This document shows, one piece after another, positions 6,010 to 7,878 of a stretch of 7,878 bases of DNA. The stretch spans positions 1 through 7,878 of the forward strand of contig JAWUXY010000178.1 in NCBI GenBank assembly GCA_034111105.1. Reading direction: 5' to 3'. Within the stretch, counting starts at the first letter, position 1. Every line of letters begins with the position of its first letter. Position numbers and translations under genes: made by a program. Origin of the DNA: Bermanella sp034111105 (lineage in GTDB: Bacteria; Pseudomonadota; Gammaproteobacteria; Pseudomonadales; Oceanobacteraceae). The notes under the pieces were generated by a model that searched no databases, was not told the origin of the DNA, and worked only from the letters and a program-made list of their open reading frames with translations.

Positions 6010-6960
6010 ATGTCTTTACCGCTAGACCAACTCATTCGTCGCCTATCTTTGCGTCAGCTACAGGTATTTTTGGCGGTATATGAACTTCAAGGTTATAAAA
6101 AAGCAGCCAACTCACTGGGCTTAACTCAACCGGCGGTGAGTGCACAAATCAAACAACTTGAAGACACACTCGAACAACCACTGTTTGAATACGTGGGTCG
6201 TAAACTCTACCGCACCCGAGCCGCTGAACGCCTTTCACAATGCGTAAGTAACTTATTCGGTGAACTTAAGAACATGCAAATCGACTTAAACGCCATGCAG
6301 GGGCAGCTTTCTGGTGATTTAAACTTGTGTGCCGTAAATACCGCTCAATATGTTGTGCCGCATTTATTAATGTTATTTAAGCAAGAGTTCCCTAAGATCA
6401 CGGTCAACCTCAAAGTTGTTAACCGTGCAGGCGCACTTGATAGCATGGATAGTAATCCAGATGACATTGTCATCATGGGTATGGTGCCTACTGGTCGCCC
6501 GCTGGTTTCTATTCCATTTTTAGACAACGAGCTCATACCGGTTGTCGCCGCAAATTCACCGTTGGGCAAAAAAGAATCATCGACCATGGACACGTTTTTA
6601 GCACAGCCGCTGCTATTAAGAGAAAAAGGCTCCGGCAGTCGTCTCGCATTTGAAGTGTATTCACAAGAAAAACGCATTCGCTTAAACGGCAATATGGAGT
6701 TAGGTTCGAATGACGCCGTTAAGCACGGCGTACTAGCAGGTTTAGGTGTGGCAGTATTACCAAAGCTAAGTGTATTACCGGAATTAAGCCTTGGTTTGTT
6801 AAAGAGTCCTAAAATAAAGGGGTTTCCGCTAAAACGCTCATGGTGTTTAGTCCACCCTCAAAGTAAAACCCCTAGCCCCACTGCAGCCGCTTTTTTACAG
6901 TTTGTGCAATTAAATCTAGACGTCATTGAAACATACTTTAAAAATTTAGAATCAATATAA
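6010..6960 (+). CDS. pycR: LysR-type transcriptional regulator, probable PycR
   Basis: A 316-residue protein of normal LysR length. The N-terminal winged helix-turn-helix is clear: LSLRQLQVFLAVYELQGYKK at residues 12-31, AANSLGLTQPAVSAQIKQLE at 32-51, and PLFEYVGRKLYRT at 57-69. A linker helix follows, then a two-lobed LysR substrate-binding domain from about residue 95 to 305. It binds DNA as an oligomer and responds to an unknown small effector. It is divergent from pycA, the usual position of a LysR gene relative to its target. Pseudomonas aeruginosa has the same neighbourhood (PA5437 pycR, PA5436, PA5435), so control of pyruvate carboxylase is the best guess, with autoregulation likely. 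The name rests on gene order and family, not on a specific motif. An upstream ATG at 5983 is possible but lacks a ribosome-binding site. Confidence 0.9.
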   Translation: MSLPLDQLIRRLSLRQLQVFLAVYELQGYKKAANSLGLTQPAVSAQIKQLEDTLEQPLFEYVGRKLYRTRAAERLSQCVSNLFGELKNMQIDLNAMQGQLSGDLNLCAVNTAQYVVPHLLMLFKQEFPKITVNLKVVNRAGALDSMDSNPDDIVIMGMVPTGRPLVSIPFLDNELIPVVAANSPLGKKESSTMDTFLAQPLLLREKGSGSRLAFEVYSQEKRIRLNGNMELGSNDAVKHGVLAGLGVAVLPKLSVLPELSLGLLKSPKIKGFPLKRSWCLVHPQSKTPSPTAAAFLQFVQLNLDVIETYFKNLESI

Positions 6961-6964
6961 AGTG

Positions 6965-7152
6965 TCTATTCAGTAAAAATTAAATCTAAACACACAAACA
7001 TGACAACTAAACCCGACACCTAGCCCTCAGATTTCTCATACATAAGACCTATGCTTTAGCACGTACATCATCAGTCCACTCAGCAGGCCTCTTTATAATC
7101 AATTGAAGCTGACGCTCATCACATTAGATAAAAATCATCTATGCAGTAAAAA
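6965..7152 (+). repeat. Imperfect direct repeat pair upstream of the PstS-like gene
   Basis: TCTATTCAGTAAAAA (6965-6979) and TCTATGCAGTAAAAA (7138-7152) match at 14 of 15 bases, with start points 173 bases apart. The first copy begins five bases after the LysR stop codon. They could be regulator sites or remnants of a duplication; chance is possible in AT-rich DNA. Confidence 0.35.
7094..7099 (+). promoter_or_regulatory. Candidate -10 box (TATAAT) for the PstS-like/porin operon
   Basis: A perfect TATAAT lies 157 bases before the ATG at 7257. The position 17 bases upstream (TCAGTC, 7071-7076) is a poor -35 and there is no extended -10 TG, so an activator would be needed. If used, the transcript would start near 7106 and carry a leader of about 150 bases. 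Confidence 0.4.
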
Positions 7153-7186
7153 CCTGACTATGGTCTACGCTTGATAATGAGCGTAG
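7112..7186 (+). promoter_or_regulatory. Possible structured mRNA leader with two competing pairings
   Basis: ACGCTCAT (7112-7119) is the exact complement of ATGAGCGT (7177-7184). CTACGCT (7165-7171) is the exact complement of AGCGTAG (7180-7186) with an 8-base loop. Both use 7180-7184, so the two stems cannot form together. No U-run follows either, so this is not a standard attenuator, and no known riboswitch class is recognised. Confidence 0.28.
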
Positions 7187-7256
7187 TTAAATCGCATTTA
7201 ATTTCACTCTATCTAATTAACGACAACAACATCCCGACTCTATAAAGGAGAGTGCG

Positions 7257-7688
7257 ATGAGAGCCAGCTTTAATATTAGGAAAAAATTAATACTCTTTGC
7301 ATGCTCAATCATAGTGAGCAGCATTTCACTGGCTGATATGGCCGTCATCGTCCATCCCAGCAACGATTCTAATTTTACGCCTGAAGTGATAAAAAATATT
7401 TTTCTAGGCAAAGAATCTAAGTTTCCAAATGGCCAAATCGCCATTCCTATGAATGCTGAAGAGAGCCTACCTACCTATGATCAATTCAACGACAAAATAA
7501 TCGGCCGCTCACGCACACAAGTTAATGCGTATTGGGCTAGGCTCGTTTTTACCGGAAAAGGCACCATGCCTAAAATTTTGTCTTCTGACGGGGAGATTGT
7601 TTCCACTGTTTCAGTTAATCAAGGAGCCATTGGCTACATTGACTCATCCGCTGTCACCGACAAAGTTAAAGTCGTAGCTAATTTTTAA
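7257..7688 (+). CDS. Secreted PstS-like phosphate-binding-family protein (short form)
   Basis: A 143-residue exported protein. The signal peptide is clear: a basic N-region (RKK at 8-10), a hydrophobic core LILFACSIIV and cleavage after SLA at residue 26. The mature part begins with DMAVIVHPSN, followed by EVIKNIFLGKESKFPNG (44-60), a segment around R83 (IIGRSRTQVNAYW) and NQGAIGYID (121-129). These resemble the PBP-like domain of phosphate ABC transporter binding proteins (PstS family), but at less than half their length. Such short proteins occur in marine gammaproteobacteria, often beside an outer-membrane porin. No ABC permease or ATPase genes are seen here, so classic transport is not supported; periplasmic ligand sensing or handing ligand on from the porin is inference. 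The ribosome-binding site AAAGGAG (7244-7250) is strong. The next gene starts 12 bases after the stop, so they form an operon. Confidence 0.85.
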   Translation: MRASFNIRKKLILFACSIIVSSISLADMAVIVHPSNDSNFTPEVIKNIFLGKESKFPNGQIAIPMNAEESLPTYDQFNDKIIGRSRTQVNAYWARLVFTGKGTMPKILSSDGEIVSTVSVNQGAIGYIDSSAVTDKVKVVANF

Positions 7689-7700
7689 CGGAGCAATAAT

Positions 7701-7878
7701 ATGAATAACTTAACGAGATTTTTGATTGTTTCCTTAGCTACCACACTATCACTTTCAAGCTTTGCCGAAGTGAAGTTTAGTGGCTTTGGGTCATTGGTTG
7801 CAGGGCGAACCTTAGACAGTGATGAGAAATTTACTGCTGATTTTTATGATGTCGGTCAATATGAAGACAAAACAACAT
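7701..7878 (+). CDS. Outer-membrane beta-barrel (porin-like) protein, N-terminal part, cut by window end
   Basis: The ATG at 7701 opens a frame that runs off the window after 59 codons. Residues 1-22 form a signal peptide (hydrophobic FLIVSLATTLSLSSFA, cleavage after SFA). The mature start EVKFSGFGSLVAGRT has the alternating small/hydrophobic pattern of a first transmembrane beta-strand, and the acidic Tyr-containing segment after it (DFYDVGQYED) fits a loop. This is typical of proteobacterial porins, though 37 mature residues cannot fix the family or substrate. The ribosome-binding site GGAG (7690-7693) lies just after the stop of the PstS-like gene, so the two are co-translated. The pairing suggests an outer-membrane channel working with the periplasmic binding protein. 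Confidence 0.75.
   Translation, partial: MNNLTRFLIVSLATTLSLSSFAEVKFSGFGSLVAGRTLDSDEKFTADFYDVGQYEDKTT

Larger units (their letters stand above)
6961..7256. other. Intergenic region between pycR and the PstS-like gene
   Basis: These 296 bases carry no credible gene. No intrinsic terminator follows pycR: there is no GC-rich hairpin with a U-run. The region holds a TATAAT box (7094-7099), short inverted repeats (7112-7119 with 7177-7184; 7165-7171 with 7180-7186) and an imperfect 15-base direct repeat (6965-6979 and 7138-7152), described separately. No Pho box was recognised. Confidence 0.7.

Noticed and set aside
6345..6692. Minus-strand 115-codon frame opposite the LysR gene
   Set aside because: Antisense to the effector domain of a clear LysR gene, with no independent evidence.
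7000..7022. TGTC-type half-sites upstream of the PstS-like gene as a Pho box
   Set aside because: On the minus strand the two TGTC cores are 13 bases apart instead of the 11 of a Pho box, they are oriented away from the gene, and flanking bases do not match.
7217..7444. Minus-strand 75-codon frame opposite the PstS-like gene
   Set aside because: It overlaps the signal peptide and start of a well-supported secreted protein, so it is a shadow.

Overview
The window looks like a chromosomal segment of a moderately AT-rich, probably marine gammaproteobacterium of the Oceanospirillales/Pseudomonadales type. This rests on the divergent LysR regulator / biotin carboxylase / OadA-like carboxyltransferase block, which has the same arrangement as pycR-pycA-pycB of pseudomonads, and on a DUF3301 protein and a short PstS-like protein of kinds common in marine gammaproteobacteria. 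No rRNA, tRNA, CRISPR array, insertion sequence or phage gene was seen.

Layout. (1) 1-2185, plus strand: the C-terminal end of a Baeyer-Villiger-type flavin monooxygenase, a short-chain dehydrogenase and a hormone-sensitive-lipase-family esterase. Together they could oxidise an alcohol to a ketone, insert oxygen to give an ester or lactone, and hydrolyse it. The gene content recalls the mycobacterial mymA operon (mymA, lipR, sadH). (2) 2232-2543: a small membrane-anchored DUF3301 protein. (3) 2549-2604: a 25-bp perfect inverted repeat acting as bidirectional terminator between convergent genes. (4) 2635-5887, minus strand: pycA (biotin carboxylase) followed by pycB (carboxyltransferase plus biotinyl domain), i.e. 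a two-subunit pyruvate carboxylase making oxaloacetate from pyruvate. (5) 6010-6960, plus strand: a divergent LysR regulator, probably PycR. (6) 6961-7256: an intergenic stretch with a perfect TATAAT box and possible leader structures. (7) 7257-7878: a secreted 143-residue PstS-like protein followed 12 bases later by the start of an outer-membrane beta-barrel protein cut by the window edge.

The most notable observation is at the end of pycA. Its frame meets a TAA stop at 4544-4546 but continues in frame for 23 more sense codons with protein-like, Ala-rich helical composition, ending in AAAIAAHGGL and its own TAA. Reading through would give a 471-residue protein ending like the longer pseudomonad homologues as I recall them. 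This suggests a recent Tyr-to-stop change, a sequencing error or readthrough. Otherwise the window is mostly recognisable metabolism, and I do not see a clear-cut new defence or mobile system.
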